Assembly: GCA_033344875.1 (NCBI GenBank)
Contig: JAWPMO010000001.1
Location: forward strand, 2,381,595 to 2,445,594
Source of the DNA: Ilumatobacteraceae bacterium
Lineage (GTDB): Bacteria > Actinomycetota > Acidimicrobiia > Acidimicrobiales > Ilumatobacteraceae
Length of the DNA: 64,000 nucleotides
Direction: 5' to 3'
The notes beneath the pieces were generated by a model, which saw only the letters and a program-made list of their open reading frames with translations, made no database searches and was not told the DNA's origin. The position numbers and the translations under genes were made by a program. This document shows positions 36,602-46,479 of this stretch, one piece after another; position 1 is the stretch's first letter, and each line of letters begins with the position of its first letter.

Positions 36602-36642
36602 CCATCCGGATCGAACACGATCATCGCCTGACCATCCGGATC
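36583..36642. repeat. 30-bp perfect tandem duplication at the 3' end of glgC
   Basis: Copies 36583-36612 and 36613-36642 are identical. The unit starts GAACACGATCATCGCCTGAC and ends ATCCGGATC. The first copy contains the last five codons and stop of glgC; the second is non-coding. It marks the left edge of the segment that separates the glycogen genes. Confidence 0.95.
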
Positions 36643-37114
36643 CCGGCCTGAATCCGGTCGTCGGGCCCGGCAGACGGCGTTCGCGCTGTCGCCGCTGGTT
36701 CGGCAGGGCGCCAGAACGACGACGTCGCGCCGAAGGGCGTTGACCCGACGATCACAGTCGGAACTCGTCGCACCGACCGGTACAGCACGGGCGAAGAACG
36801 GGTCGAACCCATGACTTCGGTCCGTACCGAACCCGACCAGCAGCGTCTGGCTCCACTGGAACTCGGCCGAGAGCGCCGCCCGGCCTGACGCCGACTCTCG
36901 GCGCCGACCTCGCCGTGCCCTCCCCGGGTTCGCGTCCGCCCCGAGTCGACCCCGTCGCACGCTGGTCGGTGACGATGAAGCGAGCAGTTCGTTATAAGAC
37001 TATGATCATTGCAACATTACGCCGGACGTGCCGGGGCACGAGGGCGGACGGTCCAGACAATGCCGCGCGGGCGAACCACGGGTTCGTCAGCGAGTCGACG
37101 AGTGGGGATCTCGA
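36643..37114. other. Gene-poor spacer at the left edge of the catabolic island
   Basis: No convincing gene on either strand. It holds an 8-bp inverted repeat (GCCGAGAG 36866-36873 / CTCTCGGC 36895-36902) that could terminate glgC transcription. An AT-rich promoter-like tract around 36990-37020 carries motif A and TATAAG/TATGAT boxes for the molybdenum-hydroxylase gene. Confidence 0.6.
36999..37014. promoter_or_regulatory. Island motif A (minus strand TTGCAATGATCATAGT)
   Basis: One of five similar AT-rich sites at island promoters. Read on the plus strand it contains TATGAT, a good -10, about 100 nt before the first Mo-hydroxylase gene, so a bound repressor would cover the -10. Confidence 0.55.
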
Positions 37115-39484
37115 GTGAGAACGCAACCGGTCATCAGAAAAGAGGATCATCGGCTGCTGGTGGGCACGGCCGACTTCGTCGACGATCTCGGTGGCGACGA
37201 CACGCTCCACCTGGCGTTCGCACGCTCGATCAACGCCCACGCCCTGATCCGAGGAATCGACATCCAGTCGGCGAGCTCAGCCCCGGGAATCATCGGCGTG
37301 TATCTCGGCACGGACGTCGGTATCGCTCCCCAACGGGGATACCACTCACTCGATGCTGCGTTCGACCGCCCGCCGCTCGCCATCGAGCGTGTCCGATTCG
37401 TCGGTGAGCCCCTCGCCGCGGTCGTCGCACGATCACGGTCACTTGCGGCCGATGCCGCAGAGCTCGTCGAGGTCGACTACGAGTCACTCCCCGTCGTCGT
37501 CGATCAGGAGGTTGCGGCCGAGCCGGACGCACCGCAGTTGTTCCCTGATCATGGGACCAACGTCGCACTGGAGATGAGCTTCGGAGAACCCGACGAGATC
37601 TTCGACGACGTCGATCACGTCATCTCGGCGCGTTTCGTGAACCAGCGTCTCGCCTGTAGTCCGATGGAACCGAACTCGGTGTACGTGGAGCCGGGCGCCG
37701 ACGGTCGTCTGTCGGTCTGGCTGTCGACACAGCGTCCGCATGCGGCACGAGACGCGATCGCCCGAGCGCTCGAGCTGCCGTCGGAAGCAATCCGAGTGAT
37801 CGCGCCACACGTGGGCGGCGGTTTCGGAGGAAAGTTCGAGGTCTATCCGGAGCTGTTCGTCGCTGTCTGGGTCGCTCATCGACTCGGACGGTCGGTCAAG
37901 TACATCGAAGCGCGCACCGAGAACCTGATGAACATGCCGCATGGCCGAGGGCAGATCCAAGACGTCGAACTCGGACTGCACGACGACGGGACGTTCCACG
38001 GGCTGCGAGTCCGCGTCTTCGCCGACGCCGGGGCATACCCGTCGCTCGGCGCGCTCATTCCCAACGCGACACAACGTGTCCTGGCCGGACAGTACCGATT
38101 CGAACAGATTGCCTTCTCGGCCAAGAGTGTCGCCACCAACACGACGCCTGTGGGCGCGTACCGGGGTGCCGGGAGACCGGAAGCGATCACACTCCTCGAG
38201 CGAATCATCGACATCGCCGCCGACGAGCTGGGCGTCGACCCGATCGAACTTCGCCGCCGCAACATGTTCAGCGCCGACGAGTTCCCCGTCGTGACCGCCA
38301 CGGGAGCCGAATACGACACCGGGTCGTACGCCGAAGCGCTCGAGCATGCGCTCGAGACCGCCGGTTACGCCGACCTTCGATCGCGCCAAGCCGAGCAACG
38401 CCGTGCCGGGTCGAGCACCGTGCTCGGCATCGGAGTCGCGAACTGGGTCGACGCGACACCGTTCCAGCTCACACGGGAGTACGCGTCGCTCGCGCTCGAG
38501 GTCGTCGACGGTCGCGTGGAGGCACAGCTGGCCGTCGGGACTTCCGACCACGGCCAAGGCCACGACACGACGTTCTCGGGCGTCGTCGAGCGACTGCTCG
38601 GCATCTCCACCGACTGCGTGACCTACACCCGACCCGACACCGACGTGATCCCGCGAGGTGACGGCACCGGTAGCGCCCGCTCCGCGCAGGTGGGGGGTGG
38701 CGCGTCCCATGCCGCCGGCATGGAGATGATCCGACTCGCGCGCTTGATCGCCGGCGACCTGTTGGAAGCCGACCCCGAGGACGTGGCGTTCGATCCGACC
38801 GGCACGTTCGCGGTGCAAGGTGTTCCCTCACGAACTGTCGATCTCGTCGACGTCGTCGAGGCGGCCCGAACCCATGACGGCCTCTCGCCGACGACGCGCC
38901 AAGCTGTCGGCGGTGAGGGCCTTCGGGTCGCGATCGACTGGGAGCAGGTCGGCTCGACGTACCCGTCCGGTTCTCACGTGGCGGTCGTCGACGTCGATAC
39001 GCAGACCGGATCGGTCGCACTCCGACGCTTCATCGCCGTCGACGACTGCGGTGTGGCCATCGAGCCGACCCTGGTTCGGGGCCAACAGCACGGGGGGACG
39101 GTTCAAGGGATCAGCCAGGCCCTCTTCGAAGGGGTGCACTACGATCGGGACGGCAACCCGCTGACGTCGACGTTCATCGACTACTTGCTGCCCTCCGCCG
39201 CAGACGTGCCCTCCTTGGAAGTCGATCTGATCGAAACGCCCACCTTCATGAATCCCCTGGGCGCGAAGGGCATCGGTCAAGGCGGTGCGATCGGCGCGGC
39301 TGCGGCCGTCCAGAACGCCGTGGTCGATGCGGTGAGCCACCTCGGTGTCCGCCACATCGACATGCCGCTGTCCCCATTTCGGGTGTGGTCAGCGATCCAC
39401 GACGTTCAATCGGATCGATGTGGCGAGCAAACGAGCGCGGCGACGAAGCAGACGACCAACAAGGAGCAGTCATGGGCAGAGTAG
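37115..39484 (+). CDS. Molybdenum hydroxylase large subunit with Gln at the catalytic Glu position
   Basis: 789-aa xanthine-oxidase-family molybdopterin protein (XDH/CoxL-like). Mo-pterin motifs: [20 protein letters not shown] (form II type, not AYRCSFR), [13 protein letters not shown]. The C-terminal motif normally reading G-E-x-G is GIGQGGAIG here: codon CAA at 39278-39280 gives Gln722 where the family's base-catalytic Glu lies. No small [2Fe-2S] or medium FAD subunit gene is adjacent. GTG start after GGGGAT; the gene overlaps the following SDR by 13 nt. Substrate unknown; it may be impaired as a hydroxylase. Confidence 0.88.
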   Translation: MRTQPVIRKEDHRLLVGTADFVDDLGGDDTLHLAFARSINAHALIRGIDIQSASSAPGIIGVYLGTDVGIAPQRGYHSLDAAFDRPPLAIERVRFVGEPLAAVVARSRSLAADAAELVEVDYESLPVVVDQEVAAEPDAPQLFPDHGTNVALEMSFGEPDEIFDDVDHVISARFVNQRLACSPMEPNSVYVEPGADGRLSVWLSTQRPHAARDAIARALELPSEAIRVIAPHVGGGFGGKFEVYPELFVAVWVAHRLGRSVKYIEARTENLMNMPHGRGQIQDVELGLHDDGTFHGLRVRVFADAGAYPSLGALIPNATQRVLAGQYRFEQIAFSAKSVATNTTPVGAYRGAGRPEAITLLERIIDIAADELGVDPIELRRRNMFSADEFPVVTATGAEYDTGSYAEALEHALETAGYADLRSRQAEQRRAGSSTVLGIGVANWVDATPFQLTREYASLALEVVDGRVEAQLAVGTSDHGQGHDTTFSGVVERLLGISTDCVTYTRPDTDVIPRGDGTGSARSAQVGGGASHAAGMEMIRLARLIAGDLLEADPEDVAFDPTGTFAVQGVPSRTVDLVDVVEAARTHDGLSPTTRQAVGGEGLRVAIDWEQVGSTYPSGSHVAVVDVDTQTGSVALRRFIAVDDCGVAIEPTLVRGQQHGGTVQGISQALFEGVHYDRDGNPLTSTFIDYLLPSAADVPSLEVDLIETPTFMNPLGAKGIGQGGAIGAAAAVQNAVVDAVSHLGVRHIDMPLSPFRVWSAIHDVQSDRCGEQTSAATKQTTNKEQSWAE

Positions 39485-40218
39485 ACGGCAAAGTGGTACT
39501 GATCTCGGGTGGGGCGAGAGGACAAGGTGCCCACGAAGCGGCCCTGTTGATCGACGAAGGTGCCAGCGTGATGATCGGCGACATTCGACAAGAGGAGGGC
39601 AGCGCCGTCGCGACGCGTCTCGGAGACCGTTGCCGGTACGTTCCGCTCGACGTCACGGACGAATCCGACTGGGAGCGCGCCGTCGATGCGACGCTCGACA
39701 CCTGGGGACGACTGGACGTCCTCGTGAACAACGCCGGCATCGTCGACATGACGCCGATCGAGGACACGACGCGTGAGGCCTATGAACGAATCATCGCTGT
39801 CAACCAGACCGGAACGTTCCTCGGTATGCGCAGCGTCATCGATGCCATGAAAGACAACGGAGGCTCGATCATCAACATCTCGTCCACGGCCGGGCTGATG
39901 GGTGTCCCCGGAGTCATGGCCTACTCGGCCAGCAAGTGGGCGGTGCGTGGCATGACCAAGAGTGCGGCCCTCGAACTGGCGCGATACGGCATCCGGGTCA
40001 ACTCGGTACACCCCGGGGTGATCGACACCGACATGGTGCGCGACCCGAACGTGAACAGCCACGATGCGGATGCCGCCTGCGCGAAGTTTCCGATACCGAG
40101 GATCGGTCGCCCCGAAGAGTGCGCCAACATGGTGCTCTTCCTCGCGAGCGACGAGAGCAGCTACTCGACCGGGGCCGAGTTCGTTCTCGACGGCGGCTAC
40201 ACAGTGGGACGCTTCTGA
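39472..40218 (+). CDS. Short-chain dehydrogenase/reductase
   Basis: 248-aa SDR of the classical 3-hydroxysteroid/glucose-dehydrogenase-like type. SGGARGQGAHEA cofactor loop, GDIR after beta-2 (NAD preference), NNAGIVD, NISSTAGLMG, and catalytic YSASK. GGAG precedes the ATG. It begins inside the last codons of the molybdenum-hydroxylase gene, so the two are coupled. Likely oxidises a hydroxyl product in the island pathway. Confidence 0.9.
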   Translation: MGRVDGKVVLISGGARGQGAHEAALLIDEGASVMIGDIRQEEGSAVATRLGDRCRYVPLDVTDESDWERAVDATLDTWGRLDVLVNNAGIVDMTPIEDTTREAYERIIAVNQTGTFLGMRSVIDAMKDNGGSIINISSTAGLMGVPGVMAYSASKWAVRGMTKSAALELARYGIRVNSVHPGVIDTDMVRDPNVNSHDADAACAKFPIPRIGRPEECANMVLFLASDESSYSTGAEFVLDGGYTVGRF

Positions 40219-40275
40219 CAGGACGAGGTCCAACCCCGACGGTCCCAACTTCGTAGCACCGGCTCTCCGAACCTG

Positions 40276-40311
40276 GGCGGCTTCATTCGGTTCACTCCCG
40301 GCGAAGCCGCC
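40276..40311. terminator. Bidirectional terminator-like hairpin
   Basis: GGCGGCTTC / GAAGCCGCC, a perfect 9-bp stem with an 18-nt loop, lies between the convergent SDR and CoA-lyase genes. No T-run, as is usual in this GC-rich sequence. Confidence 0.55.
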
Positions 40312-40352
40312 ACGGTTCGATGTGGCGCTGCGACGAGTTCACGCCACGGCCG

Positions 40353-41291
40353 TCACGATTCGACCATGCCGAGCTGTCGCGCCCACTCGAGGTTCTGGCG
40401 AGCAGAGCCCACGTGGGCGAGGTGCACGATATGGCCCTCGCCGTCGTTCGGGTCGCCGTAGAGAATTGGTGCGCCGTCCCCGTTCTCCGCCTCCGTCGCG
40501 AGCCGGTCGAGATCTTGCCAGTAGCGGAGCTCGTCCTCGGTCGGTGAGAAGATCTCGTGCGTGAGGTCGAGGTGCTTCGGGGTCTCGAGCATCATGCCGT
40601 AGTAACCGAGGTTCCGGAGCGACACCGCCCAGCGGCGCATGCCGTCCAGATCGTCGACCTTTCCTCCCCACATGCCGCTGATGGGGTACCGGATCCCTGC
40701 GGCCCGGCAATCGAGCAGCGCCTTGGACCGGAGGTGGAACGTCTCGTCGGCCTCGGGCGTCCATCGATAACCCAGCGACTGGTGGATGTCGCCGAATCGA
40801 GAGATCGCACCACCCATGTAGGTGACTCTCGGCGATGCGGATGCGATGTCGAACGCGTTCCGAACCGACAGCGCGGTCTCGAGGATCGGGTAGATGAGCG
40901 TGGACCCCTGCTCTCTCCCGGTCTCGGCTTCTGCGCACGTCAGGATGGCGTCGGCTGCGATGACGTCGTTCGCTCCCTGGATCTTCGGGAGCAACACCCC
41001 GGCGATCGGTCCGCGCAGGACTGCCAGGAGGTCGCGCAGCATGAACCCGCTCGCCACCGACTGGACCCGAACGAACATCCGCGTCGGGACATCCGGTGCG
41101 AGGGAGGCCAGGTAGTCGCCGACGTGCGTGCGCACCGACGCCCGCTCGCTCTCGCTGAACGGGGTGCGCGGCTCTTCGATGTCGATCACCACGGCGTCGG
41201 ATCCCAGAGTATGTGCCTCCTCGACGGACGTCTCCAGATGCCCGGGGACGAACAGCAGGCTCCTGATCGGTGGCACGGACGGTTTGTTCAT
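40353..41291 (-). CDS. HpcH/HpaI (citrate lyase beta-like) CoA-ester lyase/aldolase
   Basis: 312-aa TIM-barrel aldolase of the HpcH/HpaI-CitE group. RSLLFVPGH at the start, DAVVIDIEEPRTPFSESERASVR, RVQSV, GVLLPKIQGANDV, and YPILETALSVRNAFDIA with the metal-ligand Glu. Such enzymes cleave 3-hydroxyacyl-CoA (malyl- or citramalyl-CoA type) or 4-hydroxy-2-oxo acids. The ATG overlaps the CoA-ligase stop and is preceded by AAGGAGAG, supporting sequential use: ligase then lyase. Confidence 0.86.
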   Translation of the reverse strand: MNKPSVPPIRSLLFVPGHLETSVEEAHTLGSDAVVIDIEEPRTPFSESERASVRTHVGDYLASLAPDVPTRMFVRVQSVASGFMLRDLLAVLRGPIAGVLLPKIQGANDVIAADAILTCAEAETGREQGSTLIYPILETALSVRNAFDIASASPRVTYMGGAISRFGDIHQSLGYRWTPEADETFHLRSKALLDCRAAGIRYPISGMWGGKVDDLDGMRRWAVSLRNLGYYGMMLETPKHLDLTHEIFSPTEDELRYWQDLDRLATEAENGDGAPILYGDPNDGEGHIVHLAHVGSARQNLEWARQLGMVES

Positions 41292-42892
41292 CGGTCTCTC
41301 CTTGGGGTTGTCTGATCGGTCTGCGCAGCGATGTCGCGCAGGACGAATTTCTGGACCTTGCCGCTCGCCGTTCGAGGCAACTCGTCGACGATCTCGACTC
41401 GCTCGGGGAACTTCTGGCGTGCGAGGCCGCGCTGCTCCAGGTACGCGACCAGCAACGGCAACGTGGGCACGGCATCGTTGGCCGCCACGACGAACGCGCA
41501 CGCACGTTCGCCCATCCGCTCGTCCGGCATGGCAACGATCGCGATGTCCTTCACCGCGGGATGGTCGAGGAGCACCTCCTCCACCTCCCGCACGCTGATG
41601 TTCTCACCACCACGGATGATGATGTCCTTCTTCCGCCCATGGATCGTGATCGCTCCGTCGGGACCGATGGCAGCGAGGTCGCCGGTTCGAACCCATCCGT
41701 CGGTCGTGAACGCGTCCGCGTTGAGAGATGCGTCGAGATACCCCAGGAACCGTTCAGGTCCACGTGCCTCGAGTTCACCCACGCCGTCGTCAGCATCGGT
41801 GATCCGGCAGGTGATCTCACCGATCGGCGGACCGTCGGTCTCGGCGGCGAGTTCGGCCGAGCCCTCCGGACCGGTACAGCTCACGGTGGGGAACTCCGAC
41901 GATCCATACACCCGGACGACCGTTGCGTCCAACACGTCACGCGCCCGTCTGACGAGATCGGGAGGAACGTCAGCGCCGCCGCACGCGAACGCCGTCAGTG
42001 GACAGTCGCCGGGATCGGATTCGTAGTTCGAGGTCAGACCTGCGAGAAACGGGGTCGCGCCCACGGTGAATCGGCACCGTTCGCGATCGATGAGGTCTCG
42101 CGCCGTGGACGCATCCCAGATGTCGAGCAACGCCGCCGTGGTCCCGAGCATGGGAGGCAGGAGCACGCCGTACAGGAACCCGGTGATGTGGGTCACCGGC
42201 GAACCCATGAACACGATCGATTCTCCATCGAGCCGGAACAGGTCGACGATCGACACGTTCTCGTGATGAAGAGTTCGGTGATCGTGCAGCACGCCCTTCG
42301 GGTCGGCCGTGGTCCCCGAGGTGTAGAGGAGCAGCGCGATGTCGTCAACCCGGCCATGGTCGGCGCCGTCCGGCTCCCCTGATGCGAGCAGTTCGTCGAA
42401 ACTCAGGTAGCCCGCCGGCAGTGGGCCTTCCGGTCGCACGACGATCACGGTCGGAGCGTGCTCATCACGACGGAGGACGCGCTCGCACATCGCGACATAG
42501 TCGAACCCGCGGAACCGATGGGGAATCAGCAGGACTCGCGGTCGAGCCTGGCCCACGATGAACGCCACCTCCCGGTCGCGGTAGATCGGCACCACGGGAT
42601 TCACTGCGGCGCCCGTCCGCAGCGTCGCGTGGATCGCGACGGTCGTCTCCCACCAGTTCGGGAGTTCCAGCGTCACGACGTCACCACGTGTGACGCCGAT
42701 CGAACGCAGCCCCCCGACGAGTCGTCGGACGTCGCTGTACAGCCCGGCGTTCGTGATACGACGAGTGCCCTCGACGAGGGCCGGGGCATCCGGTGCATGC
42801 GATGCTGCCGTGGCGACGTACGAACCGAGGGTTGGCCAGTCCCGCTCGAGCCGTAGCAGCGCCGCGTCGGGAGGGAAGGTGCCGCTCATCAT
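41288..42892 (-). CDS. AMP-dependent acyl-CoA ligase
   Basis: 534-aa adenylate-forming ligase. LLYTSGTTADPKGVLHDHRT (AMP-binding P-loop), VRVYGSSEFPT, WVRTGDLAAIGPDGAITIHGRKKDIIIRGGENIS and the catalytic Lys region PRTASGKVQKFVLRD. The first of two tandem ATGs is given; the second is one codon on. It presumably activates a carboxylate intermediate in the island pathway; cyclohexane-carboxylate or short-chain acids are possible. It is distinct from the ligase at 1.7 kb. Confidence 0.92.
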   Translation of the reverse strand: MMSGTFPPDAALLRLERDWPTLGSYVATAASHAPDAPALVEGTRRITNAGLYSDVRRLVGGLRSIGVTRGDVVTLELPNWWETTVAIHATLRTGAAVNPVVPIYRDREVAFIVGQARPRVLLIPHRFRGFDYVAMCERVLRRDEHAPTVIVVRPEGPLPAGYLSFDELLASGEPDGADHGRVDDIALLLYTSGTTADPKGVLHDHRTLHHENVSIVDLFRLDGESIVFMGSPVTHITGFLYGVLLPPMLGTTAALLDIWDASTARDLIDRERCRFTVGATPFLAGLTSNYESDPGDCPLTAFACGGADVPPDLVRRARDVLDATVVRVYGSSEFPTVSCTGPEGSAELAAETDGPPIGEITCRITDADDGVGELEARGPERFLGYLDASLNADAFTTDGWVRTGDLAAIGPDGAITIHGRKKDIIIRGGENISVREVEEVLLDHPAVKDIAIVAMPDERMGERACAFVVAANDAVPTLPLLVAYLEQRGLARQKFPERVEIVDELPRTASGKVQKFVLRDIAAQTDQTTPRRDR

Positions 42893-42927
42893 CTGGGCGT
42901 CACTCGATTCTCAGCGTCGTGACCACG

Positions 42928-43848
42928 TCAGGCGAACGGCGTGACCAAGTGCTCGACGAGCCACGCGCGTCCCTGCTCCGCAGCGACCTCCAGACGGGAC
43001 TTGTTGCTGTACAGCGTCATATGGCTGGTTTCGTCGAAGATGAACAGACGCTTCTTCGCGGTCGACAACGAGTTGTAGACGCGGATCTCGTCGTCCCACA
43101 TCGTGATGTCGTCCTTCTCGGCCACGGTCATCAGCGTCGGGACGTTCAGGATCCGGGGGGCGAATCCTGCGGCGTCGTAGCTGAGCAGCAGCTCGACCGA
43201 CTCGACCGTGTTGAAGTGTTCGTGGTTCGGCGCCTCGGTCTCTTTCAGTTTCACGAACGCATCGGTGACCTCGGGGAATGGCCATGTCACGAGTTCGTCA
43301 TTCGGGTTGGTCGACGACATCGGCAGAACGCCGCCCTCGCCCGTCTCGAACCGCTTGCGACGATCTTCGGCAATGAGTTCCTGGAGTTCCCTGAACCGCA
43401 ACGATCCGTGGACCAGCCGCATGGTCGACAAACCGTCGATCACGGGAATGTTGGAGACGATGCACTTGACGCGCGGGTCGGTCGCCCCGACGACGAGCAC
43501 GTGCCCGCCACTGTACGAGATGCCCCAGATCCCGATCCGGGAGCTGTCGAGTTCGCTGCGGGTCTCGGCGTAGCTGATGGCGTTCTTGTAGTCCTCGATC
43601 TGCTTCCACGGGTCGAGATGTTGGCGCGGCGTCCCGTCGCTGTCGCCCATGTACCGGTAGTCGAAGACGAGTGCCGCCACGCCGGCCGCGGCGAACACCT
43701 TGGCGTAGTCGGGCTGGACGAGTTCTTTGACGTAGCACCATCCACCCGCCATGACGACGACCGGGAACGGGCCCTCCCCTTCGTCGGGAAGGTACAGGTG
43801 ACCTCGCAGGGTGGTGCCTTCGCTGCTGAACTCAACGTCTTGACGCAT
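42928..43848 (-). CDS. Alpha/beta hydrolase
   Basis: 306-aa hydrolase with a central beta-sheet pattern (GPFPVVVMAGGW), nucleophile elbow GISYSGG (Ser), acid region VAEKDDITM and His near the end (DETSHMTLYS). Resembles dienelactone hydrolase/acetyl-xylan esterase-like or polyketide-type hydrolases. ATG of MRQDVEF chosen: island motif B and a 103-nt gap lie upstream, so this gene probably starts its own transcript leading to the ligase and lyase. Substrate unknown. Confidence 0.85.
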   Translation of the reverse strand: MRQDVEFSSEGTTLRGHLYLPDEGEGPFPVVVMAGGWCYVKELVQPDYAKVFAAAGVAALVFDYRYMGDSDGTPRQHLDPWKQIEDYKNAISYAETRSELDSSRIGIWGISYSGGHVLVVGATDPRVKCIVSNIPVIDGLSTMRLVHGSLRFRELQELIAEDRRKRFETGEGGVLPMSSTNPNDELVTWPFPEVTDAFVKLKETEAPNHEHFNTVESVELLLSYDAAGFAPRILNVPTLMTVAEKDDITMWDDEIRVYNSLSTAKKRLFIFDETSHMTLYSNKSRLEVAAEQGRAWLVEHLVTPFA

Positions 43849-43941
43849 GGTCGATCCCCTCTGTATTTCGTCGCGGCCGTCCTTCGCCGGTTGGCGATGG
43901 CCCGTCGCCGATTGTGCCACCTGGACGCTGTGTTGTCAAAG

Positions 43942-43954
43942 AATAGTATGATTA
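43942..43954. promoter_or_regulatory. Island motif B (AATAGTATGATTA)
   Basis: A divergent copy of the shared motif at the stop codon of the amidohydrolase, upstream of the hydrolase-ligase-lyase genes. On the minus strand it supplies TACTAT as a possible -10. Confidence 0.4.
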
Positions 43955-45427
43955 CGGATTTGACGGGATGGTCGCGTCGACGACGCCGCGCTCTCGGCGC
44001 GACGCATCCGCGACGGCCGTGCCCTCGAAGAACGCCGGGTTGGCCTGGGTGAACATCTCGTGGGCGTTGGTGAAGGTGAACTCCCGGAAGTCGCGATCGT
44101 CGATCAAGCCCTTCGCGACGAGACCGTGCGCCTCGGCAACAACGCTCGACATGTCCTCCACGTCCCAGTGGGCGATGTCGGAGCTGAACACGGGCTTCAA
44201 ACGCGCCCCGAACGCATTGGCGGGCGAGAACGCGAACGCAACCGTTCGGTCGTCGGCTTCGCACCCGAAGTAGAACGGCTCCACGAACAGGTCGCGGATG
44301 TCCTCTTTCGATTCGATGCCCACGTGGACAAACTCGTCGAGCTGCTCCGGCGGCACCCCGAACGTCGGGATCGTTCGGATCGCGTCGGACGTCGCTTCGG
44401 ACGGGAAGAGGCCGTCGCCGTACTCCCGCACGAGAGCGTCGAACTCGTGCCAATCGACCGTCGCCGGGTCGAGGTTGGCTCGGAGCGCATCGAGATTGCG
44501 CTTCTCCCAGTGTTCGACGATGTCGGCCAAGAGGGTGGAGGCCCAACCGACACCACACTCGAGGAACGCGACGTTGAGGTCGGGATGGCGGCGCGTGACG
44601 CCGCCCAGGAACAGCGATTTGCACATGCGAGCCATTCGCTCACCGAAGAAGCCGATGTGGTTGTACACGTAGCTGGAGATGGAGGTGAACGTGTGGGGCA
44701 CCATGTTCCCAAGGCCGCCATGAACGTTCGCGACGAACCCGTTGTCGACCAGCGATCTCCAGACGGGGTCATAGTCGTACGCCGAGTCGAGCCCAAACAT
44801 GTCGAACCAGTGGGTTTGGTTCGGCATGAGCCACGGCGACTGGCGTCCGAGTTCGGGATCGGGGATCTGTCGCAACACGCCCTCTGGCAGACCGACGGTC
44901 GTGAACCCCAGTTGCTTGCAGTGCTCGATCTCGGCGACCGCTTCATCGGGCGTGTGCATCGGGATCAGGCCGGCGACCGCGATTCGGTCTCGGTAGGGCC
45001 CGTACGTGTGGGCGAGGAACTCGTTGTACCCGTGACACACCCCGGCCCGCATGTCGCCGTCAGCGATCCCGGGCATCCCCATCGCCTTCGTCGGGAACAG
45101 GACCGAGAAGTCGATCCCGAACTCGTCGAGGCGCTCATGCAGCAACTTGGGGAGCGCCGCCGTCGCCAGGTCGAGTGTGTTCCCGGCCGGCGTCCCCCAC
45201 CAGGCGCTCTGCGGAATCCTGCCCTGGAGTCGGTCCTCCCACGAGGCGCCGCCCACAATCGCTCCGAGTGGCGAACCCTCGCTCACGTATCGGTCGAACA
45301 GATCGGGACCGAGGCTTTCGCGAATGTACGGCAGCGCCGCTGGAAGATACTCGAGCACATGACCGTCGACATCGATGACGGGATGGTCGAGCGAGGCGCG
45401 GACATCGCGCGAGCGAGCGTGGTTCAT
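43952..45427 (-). CDS. Amidohydrolase family 2 protein
   Basis: 491-aa TIM-barrel metal-dependent hydrolase/decarboxylase (amidohydrolase-2, ACMSD-like superfamily). VIDVDGHVLEYLP at the N-terminus (one His rather than HxH), FLECGVGWASTLLADIVEHW mid-protein, VFSSDIAHWD and the family's C-terminal TNAHEMFTQANPAFFEG. It ends in TAA within motif B. A second amidohydrolase-2 (52.7 kb) belongs to the same island. Possibly opens or decarboxylates a ring compound. Confidence 0.85.
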   Translation of the reverse strand: MNHARSRDVRASLDHPVIDVDGHVLEYLPAALPYIRESLGPDLFDRYVSEGSPLGAIVGGASWEDRLQGRIPQSAWWGTPAGNTLDLATAALPKLLHERLDEFGIDFSVLFPTKAMGMPGIADGDMRAGVCHGYNEFLAHTYGPYRDRIAVAGLIPMHTPDEAVAEIEHCKQLGFTTVGLPEGVLRQIPDPELGRQSPWLMPNQTHWFDMFGLDSAYDYDPVWRSLVDNGFVANVHGGLGNMVPHTFTSISSYVYNHIGFFGERMARMCKSLFLGGVTRRHPDLNVAFLECGVGWASTLLADIVEHWEKRNLDALRANLDPATVDWHEFDALVREYGDGLFPSEATSDAIRTIPTFGVPPEQLDEFVHVGIESKEDIRDLFVEPFYFGCEADDRTVAFAFSPANAFGARLKPVFSSDIAHWDVEDMSSVVAEAHGLVAKGLIDDRDFREFTFTNAHEMFTQANPAFFEGTAVADASRRERGVVDATIPSNP

Positions 45428-45480
45428 GTTGGTCTCCTCAGTAGTGCGGGATGAAGATCGGTTGCTGTGTCACTGCTGCG

Positions 45481-46242
45481 TCATCGGATGTCATCGACGA
45501 GCGTTCCGCCTCGGGCGAGGGCGCTCTCCTCGACCGGTGGCTGATCCCGCGCATAGGTCTGAACGGACGCCTCGGCCCTGAAGTTCAAGAATGCATATCC
45601 GTCCGGTCCACCGCTCAGCGCATACCTGACATCGCGCGGGATGAACAAGGCGGTACCAGCGCCGTATCGATGCGCGCCCATCGTCACACCACCCTCCAGG
45701 AGATAGATGACCTCGTGGGCCGAGTGACTGTGCGGAGGACCGTTCTTGTCCGCCTCGGCCTGGGCAACGTGCAGCAGTGTCAGTGGGCATCGTTCGTCGG
45801 ATGAATCACCGAACCAGCGGGCCTGCACACCCTCTCGGCTTCCCGACTCATAGCGGGCTCGCTCACCGATCACCAGGATCTCGGGAGCGACGTCGCCGCC
45901 GGAGTGTGGCTCGCCGCCTCCGAAATGAGCCAGCCGGGTCGCACCCACGGCGGTGGCGTCCAAGGTCTGACCTCCGCCGATCATCACCGCACCGTCGGGA
46001 GGGCATTCTCGACCGTCGTGGAGACGCAGTCCACCGCGCTCGACGAACACCGCGGCTCCAGGCGGACGCGCCACGATGGTCACCCGGGCAGAGTCGGCCA
46101 GGGTGGTGACGGCCAACCAGAGCCCCGAGGTCTCGGAGGTGAGCAGCCGACTCTCGATCACGGCCGACGCCGACGACCCCGGGACGGCATATTCCGCGGC
46201 GGGAGTCGCCTCGTCCACGCGCTGTGCTTCGAACTTCGCCAT
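45481..46242 (-). CDS. Cupin-domain protein
   Basis: 253 aa, apparently bicupin. The C-terminal cupin is clear: GPPHSHSAHEVIYLLEGGVTMGAHRYGAGTALFIPRDVRYAL with metal-binding His and Glu, while the N-terminal half is a degenerate cupin. ATG of MAKFEAQ chosen over a longer frame because GGGAGG precedes it. Could be a small dioxygenase, isomerase or sensor. First gene downstream of motif C. Confidence 0.75.
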   Translation of the reverse strand: MAKFEAQRVDEATPAAEYAVPGSSASAVIESRLLTSETSGLWLAVTTLADSARVTIVARPPGAAVFVERGGLRLHDGRECPPDGAVMIGGGQTLDATAVGATRLAHFGGGEPHSGGDVAPEILVIGERARYESGSREGVQARWFGDSSDERCPLTLLHVAQAEADKNGPPHSHSAHEVIYLLEGGVTMGAHRYGAGTALFIPRDVRYALSGGPDGYAFLNFRAEASVQTYARDQPPVEESALARGGTLVDDIR

Positions 46243-46270
46243 CCCGACCCTCCCCCTCGCGAACACTCAA

Positions 46271-46298
46271 ACTATGTAAGCCTTGCAATGATTGTCAA
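46271..46298 (-). promoter_or_regulatory. Promoter of the cupin operon with island motif C
   Basis: On the minus strand TTGACA (46298-46293) and CATAGT (46276-46271) are 16 nt apart. Motif C (plus strand TTGCAATGATTGTCAA, 46283-46298) overlaps the -35 and spacer and has a flanking CCTTG...CAAGG inverted repeat and a CAAT-G-ATTG core. Confidence 0.65.
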
Positions 46299-46396
46299 GG
46301 CTCGCGGACGAGCACCACCGGTGGACGGCAGGAGGACCGACGACCGTTCGCATCGAGCCGTCTGCGGCAGGTCGCATCCCGACGGTCTCGACCGCG

Positions 46397-46434
46397 AGTG
46401 ACGACCGATCATCGCAGTGACGACCGATCATCGC
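46397..46434. repeat. 19-bp tandem duplication
   Basis: Two consecutive copies of AGTGACGACCGATCATCGC lie between the cupin operon promoter and the end of the GntR gene. Function unknown; possibly a replication slip. Confidence 0.9.
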
Positions 46435-46479
46435 AGCGCGAAACACTCGAGTCCGCGAACGCCGGACTCGTTTGTGGCG

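Noticed and set aside
36517-36960. 147-codon minus-strand frame beyond glgC
   Set aside because: No motif, overlaps glgC and the tandem duplication; no RBS.
46397-46434. Possible short CRISPR-like repeat
   Set aside because: Only two directly adjacent 19-bp copies and no spacer; a tandem duplication.
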